From positions 80,587-144,586 of the forward strand of contig NZ_JBGCCH010000024.1 in assembly GCF_041261205.1 (NCBI RefSeq): a stretch of DNA of 64,000 nucleotides. Direction: 5' to 3'. The notes under the pieces are model-generated. The model made no database searches, was not told the DNA's origin, and worked only from the letters and a program-made list of their open reading frames with translations. Source of the DNA: Catenulispora sp. MAP5-51. Lineage in GTDB: Bacteria > Actinomycetota > Actinomycetes > Streptomycetales > Catenulisporaceae. The position numbers were made by a program, and so were the translations under genes. Positions 16,820 through 25,833 of the stretch are shown in pieces. Within the stretch, counting starts at the first letter, position 1, and every line of letters starts with the position of its first letter.

Positions 16820-18145
16820 TCAGCGCGAGTCGCCCTTGCCGACGCGGCGCGAGGCCGCGTCGAACCCGGCCGCCAGGAGCAGCACCAGACCGGTGACGAT
16901 CCACTGCCAGGCCTGGCTGTTCGCGCCCTTGATCAGGTCGCCCATGCCGTTCTGGATGACGGCCACGACCAGGCCGCCCCAGACCGCGTCCATGATGCGG
17001 CCGCGTCCGCCGAACAGGCTGGTGCCGCCGATGACGGCGGCGCCGACGGCCAGCAGCAGGGTGTTGCCGGCGCCGAAGTTCGAGGCCACCGACTCCAGCT
17101 GCGAGGCCTGCACGATGCCGGCCACCGCGGCCAGCAGCGAGCACAGGACGAACACCGAGATGCGGATCCGGTCGACCCGGATACCGGCCCGGCGCGCGGC
17201 CTCGTCGTTGCCGCCGACGGCGTAGACGTGGCGGCCGTAGCGGGTGCGGCTGAGCAGGAACGTCAGGCCGACGGTCAGGACGATCAGCAGCAGGACGACC
17301 CAGGGGATGCCCTCGATCTTCAGGTTGTTGAAGAACGCGTTCTGCTGGATCGCGCGGTTCTCGCCCAGCAGGTAGACGAAGACCGTGCCGAGGATCACCA
17401 TGAGCAGCGTCTTGGTGAAGGTCACCAGGACCGGCTCGGCCTCCAGGCCGGCCGCCCGGCGGCTCACCGACAGGCGCAGCTTGACCAGCGTGTAGCCGCC
17501 GGCCACCACGGCCAGCAGCACCCAGCCCAGCCACAGCGGCATCAGGTTGTTGTTGTAGCCCTCGAGCGTGATGATCGGCTTGGCGGCCTGGTCCGGCAGC
17601 GAGATCGAGCCGGCCTTGCCGACCTGCATCAGCACGATGCCCTGGAAGGACAGGAACGCGGCCAGGGTGACGACGAACGACGGGATGCGCACCTTGGCGC
17701 GCAGCCAGCCGATGACGAAGCCGAGCACGGCGCCGGTGATGACGGCGGCGATCACGGCCAGCCACCACGGCAGGCTGTGCCGCACGATCATGACCGCCAT
17801 CAGCGCCGCGCACACGCCGGAGGCGGTGCCCGCGCTCAGGTCGATCTCGCCCAACAGCAGGACGAAGACCAGGCCCATGGCCAGCACGATGATCGGCGCG
17901 GCCTGGGTGACCAGGTTGGCGATGTTGTACAGCGACAGGAAGCCGTTCTGCACGATCGCGAAGAAGACGACCAGGACGATCAGGCCGGCCACGGCCGGGG
18001 CCGAGCCCAGCTCGCCGCCGCGCGCCCGGTCGATGCGGTTGCGGCCGTAGGCCAGCAGGGTGCCGACCGCGCCGGTGCCACCGGTGGTGCCGTCCGCCTC
18101 GGCGGCGGTGCCGGTCCCGGTGGGGTTCTCGGTGGTGCTGCTCAT
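16820..18145 (-). CDS. Sugar ABC transporter permease, XylH-like
   Basis: A 441-residue membrane protein of the ribose/xylose permease family with about ten predicted hydrophobic segments. The family loop LLGEIDLSAGTASG, the GYNNNLMPLW region and the C-terminal GGTSLFGGRGRIMDAVWGG motif (the ATPase-contact region) are present. Its ATG overlaps the ATPase stop by four bases, showing tight coupling. The N-terminal 45 residues are Thr/Gly-rich and cytosolic. It forms the channel of a pentose-type importer with the adjacent ATPase and binding protein. Confidence 0.92.
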   Translation of the reverse strand: MSSTTENPTGTGTAAEADGTTGGTGAVGTLLAYGRNRIDRARGGELGSAPAVAGLIVLVVFFAIVQNGFLSLYNIANLVTQAAPIIVLAMGLVFVLLLGEIDLSAGTASGVCAALMAVMIVRHSLPWWLAVIAAVITGAVLGFVIGWLRAKVRIPSFVVTLAAFLSFQGIVLMQVGKAGSISLPDQAAKPIITLEGYNNNLMPLWLGWVLLAVVAGGYTLVKLRLSVSRRAAGLEAEPVLVTFTKTLLMVILGTVFVYLLGENRAIQQNAFFNNLKIEGIPWVVLLLIVLTVGLTFLLSRTRYGRHVYAVGGNDEAARRAGIRVDRIRISVFVLCSLLAAVAGIVQASQLESVASNFGAGNTLLLAVGAAVIGGTSLFGGRGRIMDAVWGGLVVAVIQNGMGDLIKGANSQAWQWIVTGLVLLLAAGFDAASRRVGKGDSR

Positions 18146-19086
18146 TCCGTGCCCCCCTCGGGAGTCGCGTCGGTCGGGCCGGTCTTGTTGGCCTCTGCGG
18201 CGGCCAGGGCTTCGGCGACGCCGGTGCCGCCGGCGGCGTTCAGGCCCTCGGCGTGGCCGTTGCCGTTGCCGTTGGTCCCGTTGGCGCCGGGCTGCAGGCC
18301 CAGGTCCCCGGAACGGCCGGCGGTGATCAGCTCGACGATCTGGGTCTGGGTCACGTCCGAGCGCTTGACCTGCGCGGCCATCTGGCCCAGGTACAGCGCG
18401 GCGATCCGGTCGGAGACCTCGAGCACGTCGCGCATGTTGTGCGAGATCAGGATGACCGCGTGGCCGCGGTCGGCCAGCCGGCGCACCAGCTCCAGGACCT
18501 GCGCGGTCTGGGCCACGCCGAGCGCCGCGGTCGGCTCGTCGAGGATGACGACCTTGGAGTTCCACAGCACGGACTTGGCGATCGCCACGGTCTGCCGCTG
18601 GCCGCCGGACAGGCTGGAGACCTGCTGGCGCAGCGACTTCACGGTGCGCACCGACAGACCGGCCAGCGTCTCGCCGGCCAGGCGCTCCATGGTGTTCTCG
18701 TCCAGCGTCTTCCAGGCGGAGACGCGCTCGCGGCCCAGGAACATGTTGCCGACGATGTCCAGGTTCTCGCACAGCGCGAGGTCCTGGTAGACGATCTCGA
18801 TGCCGAGCCCGGCCGCGTCGCGGGGGTCGTGCACCTTCACGTCGCGGCCTTCGAACACGTACTCGCCGCTGTCGATGGAGTACGTGCCACCGATGCACTT
18901 CACCAGCGTGGACTTGCCGGCGCCGTTGTCGCCGACCAGAGCGGTGACCTCGCCGGCGTGGGCCTCGAAGTTCACGTCGCGCAGGACGTGGACCGGGCCG
19001 AAGGACTTGTTGACACTCCGCAACTGAAGGATCGGCTCGCCCGATCCCGCCGTCCGGGGTGCCGTGGACGTGGTTGTTTCCGTCAC
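18142..19086 (-). CDS. Sugar ABC transporter ATP-binding protein, single domain
   Basis: A 314-residue ATPase with Walker A GDNGAGKST, Q-loop in VYQDLALCENLD, signature LSGGQRQ and Walker B VVILDEPTAAL, all intact. XylG and RbsA usually carry two such domains (about 500 residues); this one has only one plus an Ala/Gly/Asn-rich C-terminal tail of about 50 residues, so two copies probably assemble. The FLGRE and ISHNM motifs match the carbohydrate uptake (CUT2) type. A GTG start with AGAGAGG upstream. Stop overlaps the permease start. Confidence 0.9.
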   Translation of the reverse strand: MTETTTSTAPRTAGSGEPILQLRSVNKSFGPVHVLRDVNFEAHAGEVTALVGDNGAGKSTLVKCIGGTYSIDSGEYVFEGRDVKVHDPRDAAGLGIEIVYQDLALCENLDIVGNMFLGRERVSAWKTLDENTMERLAGETLAGLSVRTVKSLRQQVSSLSGGQRQTVAIAKSVLWNSKVVILDEPTAALGVAQTAQVLELVRRLADRGHAVILISHNMRDVLEVSDRIAALYLGQMAAQVKRSDVTQTQIVELITAGRSGDLGLQPGANGTNGNGNGHAEGLNAAGGTGVAEALAAAEANKTGPTDATPEGGTE

Positions 19087-19237
19087 CTCACACCTCTCTC
19101 AACTCATGACGCCCAGCAATCGAACGGTCGAGCCAGAGCGGTCGAGCCCGAACGGTCTTGCTCTTCAGCGACCGCCGCCGGCCGCCGTGTGGGCTTCGCA
19201 GGGGGGTTATGCAGCTCCCGCGCGGAGCACCGACCAG

Positions 19238-19283
19238 CGGCGGCGGTGTCGGAAAGTGGGAACCCGACACGCTGCCGCCGCCG
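19238..19283 (-). promoter_or_regulatory. Intercistronic hairpin after the binding-protein gene
   Basis: Arms 19238-19252 and 19264-19283 form a strong stem with one three-base bulge (core GTGTCGG with CCGACAC). It lies 18 bases after the binding-protein stop and 150 before the ATPase start. Such hairpins protect or limit mRNA so that binding protein is made in excess; this role is inferred. Confidence 0.55.
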
Positions 19284-19300
19284 GTCGTATGCGGCGTTCC

Positions 19301-20452
19301 TTACTTGATGCCGGCCGTCGCGCACAGAGCGGCGAAGTTGCCGGTGCACACGTCGGAGGCCTTCTGGTAGCCGTCGGTGAACGGCAGGGTGATGTTGCTC
19401 TTGTCCACGACGACCGGGGTCGCCAGGTAGGACGGGACGTCACGGTTGCCGGTCGGGTCGTGGACCGTGGACGGCGCGGTCGGCTTCTGGCCGGACAGGA
19501 TCTGGCTGGCCAGCTTGACGGCCACGTCGGCCTCGCCCTTGACCGGCTTGTAGATCGTGAAGCACTGGTCGCCGGTCAGGATGTTCTGCAGACCGGTCGC
19601 GGTCGCGTCCTGGCCCGAGACGGCCACCTTGCCGTTGAGGCCCTGCTGCTTCAGGACGGTGATGGCCGCGTTGGCCATCTCGTCGTTGGCGACCATGACC
19701 GCGTTCAGGTCCGGGGCGCCCTGCAGCAGCTTCTGGAACACCGACTGGGCGGTGCCGGCCGGGTTGTCCCAGTTGCCGGACTGGTCGCCGGCCTGGGTCC
19801 AGCCCGCCTGCTTGCTCAGCACGCTGTCGTAGCCCTGCTTGAACAGCGTCGCGTTGTTGTCCGTCGCGGCGCCGTCCTCCTCGACGTACTTCACCGCGGA
19901 CTTGCCGGCGACCTGGGCGCACTTGGTCAACGCGGTGCCCTGGGCCTGGCCGACGGCCACGTTGTCGAAGGAGACGTAGTACTGCGCGCTGCCGCCGAGC
20001 GTCAGGCGGTCGTAGTCGATGGTGACGACGCCCTTGGCCTGGGCCTGGGCCTCGATCGCCTTGGCCGAGCCGGAGTCCAGGTTGACGATCATCAGGACGC
20101 CGACGCCCTCGTTGAGCATCGACTGCGCCTGCGTGGTCTGCGTGGTCGCGGAGCCGTTGGCGTTCTGGATGTCACAGGTCAGGCCGTAGCTCGCACACTG
20201 CGTCTTCAGCTCGTTCGGGTCGGAGTTGACCCAGCGCGGCGAGGAGGAGGTGTCCGGCAGCAGGATGCCGACCTTGTTGTTCTTGTAGCTGGGCGTGCCA
20301 CTGCTGCTGCTGCTCGAGCCCGACGCGGCGGTGGTCGAAGACCCGCCACCGGTGGTGGAAGAAGAACCGCTGCTCTTAGAGCTGCTGCAGCCAGCCGCGC
20401 TCAACGCAACCGCGGCGCCGAGTGCGGTGATAGCGAGGATCGCCTTACGCAT
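19301..20452 (-). CDS. Xylose-type sugar-binding lipoprotein
   Basis: A 383-residue exported solute-binding protein. The lipobox Leu-Ser-Ala-Ala-Gly-Cys22 marks lipid attachment, followed by a Ser/Gly/Thr-rich linker to about residue 55. The type I periplasmic-binding fold includes the segment DYDRLTLGGSAQYYVSFDN, characteristic of XylF-like D-xylose binders, and later GNRDVPSYL. AAAGGGG precedes the start by about nine bases. First gene of the importer operon; sugar specificity is inferred from this similarity. Confidence 0.9.
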   Translation of the reverse strand: MRKAILAITALGAAVALSAAGCSSSKSSGSSSTTGGGSSTTAASGSSSSSSGTPSYKNNKVGILLPDTSSSPRWVNSDPNELKTQCASYGLTCDIQNANGSATTQTTQAQSMLNEGVGVLMIVNLDSGSAKAIEAQAQAKGVVTIDYDRLTLGGSAQYYVSFDNVAVGQAQGTALTKCAQVAGKSAVKYVEEDGAATDNNATLFKQGYDSVLSKQAGWTQAGDQSGNWDNPAGTAQSVFQKLLQGAPDLNAVMVANDEMANAAITVLKQQGLNGKVAVSGQDATATGLQNILTGDQCFTIYKPVKGEADVAVKLASQILSGQKPTAPSTVHDPTGNRDVPSYLATPVVVDKSNITLPFTDGYQKASDVCTGNFAALCATAGIK

Positions 20453-20962
20453 GGGAGCTTGCCCCTTTCTGGTTCCGCACGTCGCCTACCCCCGGGAGGC
20501 GCCGCCGATATGTTGACGCGCAAAACCTATTCGGGTTTCGACCATGATCGCTATGAGCTGGCGGACACGAATCCGCCATGAACGCGTCACGAAACGGCAA
20601 CGTAAGGACTATTAGACGCCGCCACGGCCGCACTCAGCACGGATAGCGCCTCGTCGGGGCGGGAGCCGGGGGCACTGGACGGATTGCCGGACACGCGCAG
20701 TCCAGGTGGTCGAGGTTCGCCTGGCCGGGGTGCGCACCTCAAATACGCTCAACGCCTGATGCCCAACGGCGCGGTGGTGTTGGTGGGACGGTAATGAACA
20801 GCGGCCGGATGGGGGGCTTTCGTGGCGGGCGGCAACCTTGATCGCGGCGACGCAGCACCTTTAGGCCGAATATATAGACGAATACAGCGTTAAGTCTGTT
20901 TTGCCGAGTATGGACGAGCATGGATGAGCCGGACCGAGGCCGGCGAGCCCGGACGGCGGCCC
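20453..20962. other. Gene-free region upstream of the sugar importer
   Basis: About 510 bases without a convincing gene. It must hold the importer promoter. An inverted repeat GGCGGA-N6-TCCGCC lies at 20560-20577, about 110 bases from the start codon, and a locally AT-rich patch (AATATATAGACGAATACAG) lies near 20870-20890. No assigned ROK operator was recognised. Confidence 0.5.
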
Positions 20963-21841
20963 TCACTCCCAGTGCGACGGCCGCGTCAGCCCTTCGGGGA
21001 TCCTCGTCCCGGCGTCTCCGAGCGCCGCGTTCACCTGTGTCTGGGTCAGGAAGATCGCGCCGGTCAGATCGGCGCCGGCCAGGTTCGCGTCGCGCAGGTC
21101 CGCGCCGATCAGGTCCGCGCGCCGCAGATCGGCCCCGGTCAGGTCGGCACCGATCAGGTAGGCGCCGCGCAGGTCGGCCCCGGTCAGGTCGGCACCGCGC
21201 AGCCGGGCGCCGATCAGATCCGCGCCGCGCCGGTCCTTCTTCCGCCCTGCCCCGACACCGGCCCGCATCAGGGAGCTGACCTCGGAAAGCAGCTCGCTGA
21301 TACCGGCCCGGTGCGCGGACAGGTCCAGCGCCAACAAATCGTCGAGCGGGAGCCCGGCGAGGCGTTCGGTCTCCTCGGCCGCCCAGCCGAGTTCGGCGCG
21401 CAGCGCCGAGGCCGAGGCCAGCGACTCGGCCTCGGCCAGGTACCAGAGCATCTCGTGCAGCTGGCGCATCACCGGCAGCGCCGCGAACATCCGCGGCGCC
21501 GTCTGCGGGGCCTGTCGCCAGGACACGCCGCCGAACGTCTGCTGGGACAGCTTCTGGCCGGCGCCGAAGCAGTCGTAGACGGTGCAGCCCTTGAAGCCGC
21601 GGCCGCGCAGTCCGGTGTGGATCGAGCAGCGGTCGTCGGCGGCGAGGTTGGGGCACGGCGTCCCGGCGGACTTGTCGACGGCGAAGTCCTGGGACGCCGT
21701 GAACGCCAGCCCCACGCAGCACAGCGCGAAGCAGTTGGCGCAGTCGGCCGCGAGGTCGCTGCGATCGGTGCGATCGGTGCGATCGGTGCGATCGGTGCGA
21801 TCGGCACGGCCTGCGCGGCCGGCTCCTTGAGTACTGGACAT
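20963..21841 (-). CDS. Cys-rich pentapeptide repeat protein
   Basis: A 292-residue protein in two parts. The N-terminal third has a Cys-rich region with CANCFALCCVG and further Cys at CPNL, DRCSIH, KGCTVYDCF, resembling YkgJ-like metal-binding domains. Residues about 200-265 are pentapeptide repeats A(D/N)LxX (GADLTGADLRGAYLIGADL...), which fold as a right-handed beta helix. Between them is a helical segment. Residues 12-27 are an Arg-Thr-Asp tandem encoded by a 9-base repeat. It starts 12 bases after the LLM gene stop, so probably co-transcribed. Function not known; some pentapeptide proteins protect gyrase. Confidence 0.75.
   Translation of the reverse strand: MSSTQGAGRAGRADRTDRTDRTDRTDRSDLAADCANCFALCCVGLAFTASQDFAVDKSAGTPCPNLAADDRCSIHTGLRGRGFKGCTVYDCFGAGQKLSQQTFGGVSWRQAPQTAPRMFAALPVMRQLHEMLWYLAEAESLASASALRAELGWAAEETERLAGLPLDDLLALDLSAHRAGISELLSEVSSLMRAGVGAGRKKDRRGADLIGARLRGADLTGADLRGAYLIGADLTGADLRRADLIGADLRDANLAGADLTGAIFLTQTQVNAALGDAGTRIPEGLTRPSHWE
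21761..21805. repeat. Five 9-base tandem repeats inside the pentapeptide gene
   Basis: Four perfect units of GCGATCGGT and a fifth with one change, in frame with the gene, coding for repeated Asp-Arg-Thr. Copy-number change keeps the frame. Confidence 0.9.
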
Positions 21842-21852
21842 CGGGATCGGTA

Positions 21853-22779
21853 CTACAGCCGTCCCATGACCTCGGAGGCGATGAGCTCCAGGTGGTCCAG
21901 GTCGGACAGGTCGAGGATCTGCAGGTACAGCCGCTGGGCCCCGATGCCGGCGTAGCGCCCGATCTTGTCCACGACCTCCGCCGGCGTGCCGGCCAGGCCG
22001 TTCTCGCGCAGCTCGGACGGCTCGCGGCCGATGGCGGCGGCGCGCTTGGCGAACTCGGCCTCGTCGCGGCCGACGCAGGCGACAAGGGCGGCGGAGTACG
22101 TCATCGACTCCGGCGAGCGGCCGTTGGCGCTGACGGCTTCGCGGACCGTGGCGAACAGCTTGTCGCTGTCGTCGAAGGGGCGGAAGGAGGTGTTGAACTC
22201 GCTGGCATAGCGTGCGGCCAGGCGCGGGGTGCGCTTGGGGCCGCCGCCGCCGATGATGATCGGCGGGTGCGGCCTGGTGACAGGCTTGGGCAGCGCCGGG
22301 GAGTCCTCCAGGGTGTAGTGCTCGCCCTTGAAGCTGTAGGTGGCGCCGTCGGGGGTGTTCCACAGCCCGGTGACGATCTCCAGCTGCTCCTCCAGCAGGC
22401 CGAAGCGCTTGTCCGGGAAGGGGATGCCGTAGGCGGTGTGCTCGTCGGCGAACCAGCCGGTGCCCAGGCCCAGCTCCACGCGCCCCGGGCCGGCCATGGC
22501 GTCGACCTGGGCGACCGTGATGGCCAGCGGGCCGGGCAGCCGGAAGGTGGCCGGGCTGACCAGGGTGCCCAGCTTGATGCGGCTGGTCTCGCGGGCCAGG
22601 CCGGCCAGGGTGATCCAGGCGTCGGTGGGGCCCGGCTCGCCGGTCACCCCGCCCATCTTCAGGTAGTGGTCGGAGCGGAAGAACGCGTCGAAGCCCAGGT
22701 CCTCGGTGGCTTTGGCGACGGTGAGGAGGGTGTCGTAGTCGGCGCCCTGCTGCGGCTCGGTGAAGATGCGCAAGTCCAT
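21853..22779 (-). CDS. LLM class F420-dependent oxidoreductase
   Basis: A 308-residue luciferase-like enzyme. MDLRIFTEPQQGADYDTLL opens the barrel, FDAFFRSDHYL is the conserved substrate/cofactor segment and PIIIGGGGPKRTPRLAARYASEFN is the phosphate-binding motif. The TIGR03560-like size and the SDHY motif suggest an F420-dependent reductase with unknown substrate. The upstream in-frame extension to 22875 overlaps the divergent aminotransferase promoter and lacks a ribosome site, so ATG 22779 is preferred. Confidence 0.86.
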   Translation of the reverse strand: MDLRIFTEPQQGADYDTLLTVAKATEDLGFDAFFRSDHYLKMGGVTGEPGPTDAWITLAGLARETSRIKLGTLVSPATFRLPGPLAITVAQVDAMAGPGRVELGLGTGWFADEHTAYGIPFPDKRFGLLEEQLEIVTGLWNTPDGATYSFKGEHYTLEDSPALPKPVTRPHPPIIIGGGGPKRTPRLAARYASEFNTSFRPFDDSDKLFATVREAVSANGRSPESMTYSAALVACVGRDEAEFAKRAAAIGREPSELRENGLAGTPAEVVDKIGRYAGIGAQRLYLQILDLSDLDHLELIASEVMGRL

Positions 22780-22867
22780 GGGCCAAGCCTGGCACACCGG
22801 GGCCCGCCGCCGGGCCGGGCCCGGCCTTGACCGGCCGTGGCGCCGCCGGTACGGCAGGATGGCGAAT

Positions 22868-24031
22868 ATGCGCATGCCCTACGTGAACAGCCGCCTGGCC
22901 CCGATGGGCACCACCATCTTCGCCGAGATGTCGGCCCTGGCCGTGGCCACCGGTTCGATCAACCTCGGCCAGGGTTTCCCGGACACCGACGGGCCCGAGC
23001 AGATCAAGCAGGCCGCGGCCGATGCCGTGCTGTCCGGACGCGGCAACCAGTACCCGCCCGGGCCCGGCATCCCGGAGCTGCGGACCGCGATCGCCCAGCA
23101 CCAGAAGCGCTTCTACGGCCTGGACTTCGACCCGGACACCGAGGTGCTGGTCACCGCCGGGGCCACCGAGGCCATCGCGGCGGCGCTGCTGGCCCTGCTG
23201 GAACCGGGCGACGAGGTGGTGGCCTTCGAGCCCTACTACGACTCCTACACCGCGTGCATCGCGATGGCCGGCGGCGTGCGCGTGCCGGTGACGCTGCGCC
23301 CGCCGCACTTCCGGCCGGACCTGGACGCGCTGCGCGCCGCCGTGACCGACCGCACCCGCCTGCTCCTGCTGAACACCCCGCACAACCCGACCGGCATGGT
23401 GCTCACCCGCGCGGAGTCCGAGGCGATCGCACAGCTCGCCTGCGAGCGCGACCTGCTGGTCGTCACCGACGAGGTCTACGAGCACCTGACGTTCGGCCCC
23501 GATCACATCCCGCTGGCCACGCTGCCGGGCATGCGCGAGCGCACGGTGACCATCGGCTCGGCCGGCAAGACGTTCTCCTTCACCGGCTGGAAGGTCGGCT
23601 GGGTGACCGCTCCCCCGGCGCTGGTCTCCGCGGTCCGCAGCGCCAAGCAGTTCCTCACCTATGTGGCCAGCGGCCCGTTCCAGTACGCGGCCGCGACCGC
23701 GCTGGCGCTGCCGGACGAGTACTTCACGACCCTGCGCGCCGACCTGGAACGCAAGCGCGACCTGCTGGCCGACGGGCTCAGCGCGGCCGGCTTCGAGGTG
23801 TTCCGGCCCGACGGCACGTACTTCGTCACCACGGACATCAGTGCCCTGAGCGACAAGGGCGGCCTGGAGTTCTGCCGCGAACTGCCCGAGCTGTGCGGCG
23901 TCGTCGCGATCCCGAACCAGGTGTTCTACGACGACAAGGAGGCCGCGCGCGCCCTGGTGCGCTTCGCGTTCTGCAAGAAGGACGAGGTGCTGGCCGAGGC
24001 TGTGGAGCGGTTGGGGCGGTTGAAGGGATAG
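22868..24031 (+). CDS. PLP-dependent aminotransferase (DapC/kynurenine type)
   Basis: A 387-residue fold-type I aminotransferase. Conserved parts are NLGQGFPDTDGPEQI at the N-terminus, YPPGPGIPELR, NTPHNPTGMV, the Asp in VVTDEVYEH, and the PLP lysine Lys234 in GSAGKTFSFTGWKVGW. This pattern is that of the actinobacterial DapC/methionine-kynurenine aminotransferase group. A role in lysine biosynthesis as N-succinyldiaminopimelate aminotransferase is possible but not shown by context. Start ATG 22868 has AGG nine bases upstream; 22859 is an alternative. Confidence 0.88.
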   Translation: MRMPYVNSRLAPMGTTIFAEMSALAVATGSINLGQGFPDTDGPEQIKQAAADAVLSGRGNQYPPGPGIPELRTAIAQHQKRFYGLDFDPDTEVLVTAGATEAIAAALLALLEPGDEVVAFEPYYDSYTACIAMAGGVRVPVTLRPPHFRPDLDALRAAVTDRTRLLLLNTPHNPTGMVLTRAESEAIAQLACERDLLVVTDEVYEHLTFGPDHIPLATLPGMRERTVTIGSAGKTFSFTGWKVGWVTAPPALVSAVRSAKQFLTYVASGPFQYAAATALALPDEYFTTLRADLERKRDLLADGLSAAGFEVFRPDGTYFVTTDISALSDKGGLEFCRELPELCGVVAIPNQVFYDDKEAARALVRFAFCKKDEVLAEAVERLGRLKG

Positions 24032-24096
24032 CCGGTGGCGTTCGCCATGAGCGAAAGCCCTGGGGCTCCGCGCGGCGCCATGCCTAGTGTCGGTTC

Positions 24097-24711
24097 ATGA
24101 CTGACTACGAGCCCGTATTCCAGCGCTACGAACGACTGACGCCTTTGGACCCTTCGGCGACGCCGGTGGCCGTGCTGGTCGCCGGGGCGCCGGGGGCCGG
24201 CAAGAGCACGCTGGCCGAGGGACTGGCCCGGGAGCTGCGGGCGGCGGTGTTCTCCATGGACTGGCAGCTCGGGGCCCTGACCCCGTTCCGGGTGCTGACC
24301 GACGAGAACGTGGACCCGCTGGCCGAGACGATGCTGATCGCGGCACTCGCGCGGCAGCTGCAGCTCGGGCTGGACGTGGTGCTCGACGCGACAGGACACG
24401 AAGTCGTCTCGCGGGAACGGTGTCGGCGGGTGACCGAGAGCCTCGGGGCGCGCTTCGTCGGGGTGGAGTGCCTGTGTTCGGACCCGGAGATGCACCGGTC
24501 GCGGGTCGAGGGCCGGGACCGCGGCATCCCCGGCTGGCGGCCGACGGTGCCGTGGGAGCACGTGGTGCGGATGCAGGGAATGTGGGAGACGTGGCCGGAG
24601 CCGCACCTGGTGATGGATTCGGCGAAGCAGGATGCTGCGACGACGCTCAAGCTCGTTCTGGACGCGGTCGCCGAGGCCCGCGCCGGCACGCCGCAGCCCC
24701 GGCCCGCGTGA
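24097..24711 (+). CDS. P-loop kinase-like ATP-binding protein
   Basis: A 204-residue protein with a Walker A motif GAPGAGKST at residues 30-38, preceded by a beta strand VAVLVA. A DWQLGALTP segment and LDVVLDATGHEVV fit the zeta-toxin/adenylate-kinase-like family (AAA_33), small-molecule phosphotransferases. R residues in SRVEGRDRGIPGW could be the lid. Substrate unknown. The end of the gene forms half of a terminator hairpin. Confidence 0.78.
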   Translation: MTDYEPVFQRYERLTPLDPSATPVAVLVAGAPGAGKSTLAEGLARELRAAVFSMDWQLGALTPFRVLTDENVDPLAETMLIAALARQLQLGLDVVLDATGHEVVSRERCRRVTESLGARFVGVECLCSDPEMHRSRVEGRDRGIPGWRPTVPWEHVVRMQGMWETWPEPHLVMDSAKQDAATTLKLVLDAVAEARAGTPQPRPA

Positions 24712-24729
24712 CGCGGTCCGGGGCTGCGG
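24691..24729. terminator. Hairpin terminator between convergent genes
   Basis: A perfect 12-base-pair stem, 24691-24702 with 24718-24729, straddling the stop codon at 24709-24711. The opposite gene ends at 24756. Confidence 0.7.
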
Positions 24730-24755
24730 TCGGCAGATCAGTGCTCTGATGACGC

Positions 24756-25680
<925 letters not shown>

Positions 25681-25773
25681 ATATGGGACGCACCGCCCGT
25701 AAGGTTTTCCGGTGCCATAGACCACATTTCTCACGATGCGTGGCGGCCGGATCACCGTCGGGACAAAGGGAAA

Positions 25774-25808
25774 CGGGAAGGCCCCGAGGTCTTCTCAGGG
25801 CCTTCCCG
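25774..25808 (-). terminator. Terminator of the phospholipase gene
   Basis: A perfect 11-base-pair stem (25774-25784 with 25798-25808) 26 bases beyond the phospholipase stop, followed on the minus strand by a T/C-rich run GTTTCCCTTTG. Confidence 0.75.
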
Positions 25809-25833
25809 GTGCACGCAAAACGGACTATTCTTC

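Noticed and set aside
16709..18790. Plus-strand open frame of 693 codons opposite the sugar importer
   Set aside because: Antisense of the permease and ATPase with Gln/Asp/His-rich composition and no motifs.
20963..23506. A single 847-residue protein read through two genes
   Set aside because: The middle part is the antisense of the aminotransferase and an out-of-frame copy of the LLM gene; the real pentapeptide gene starts at 21841 in this frame.
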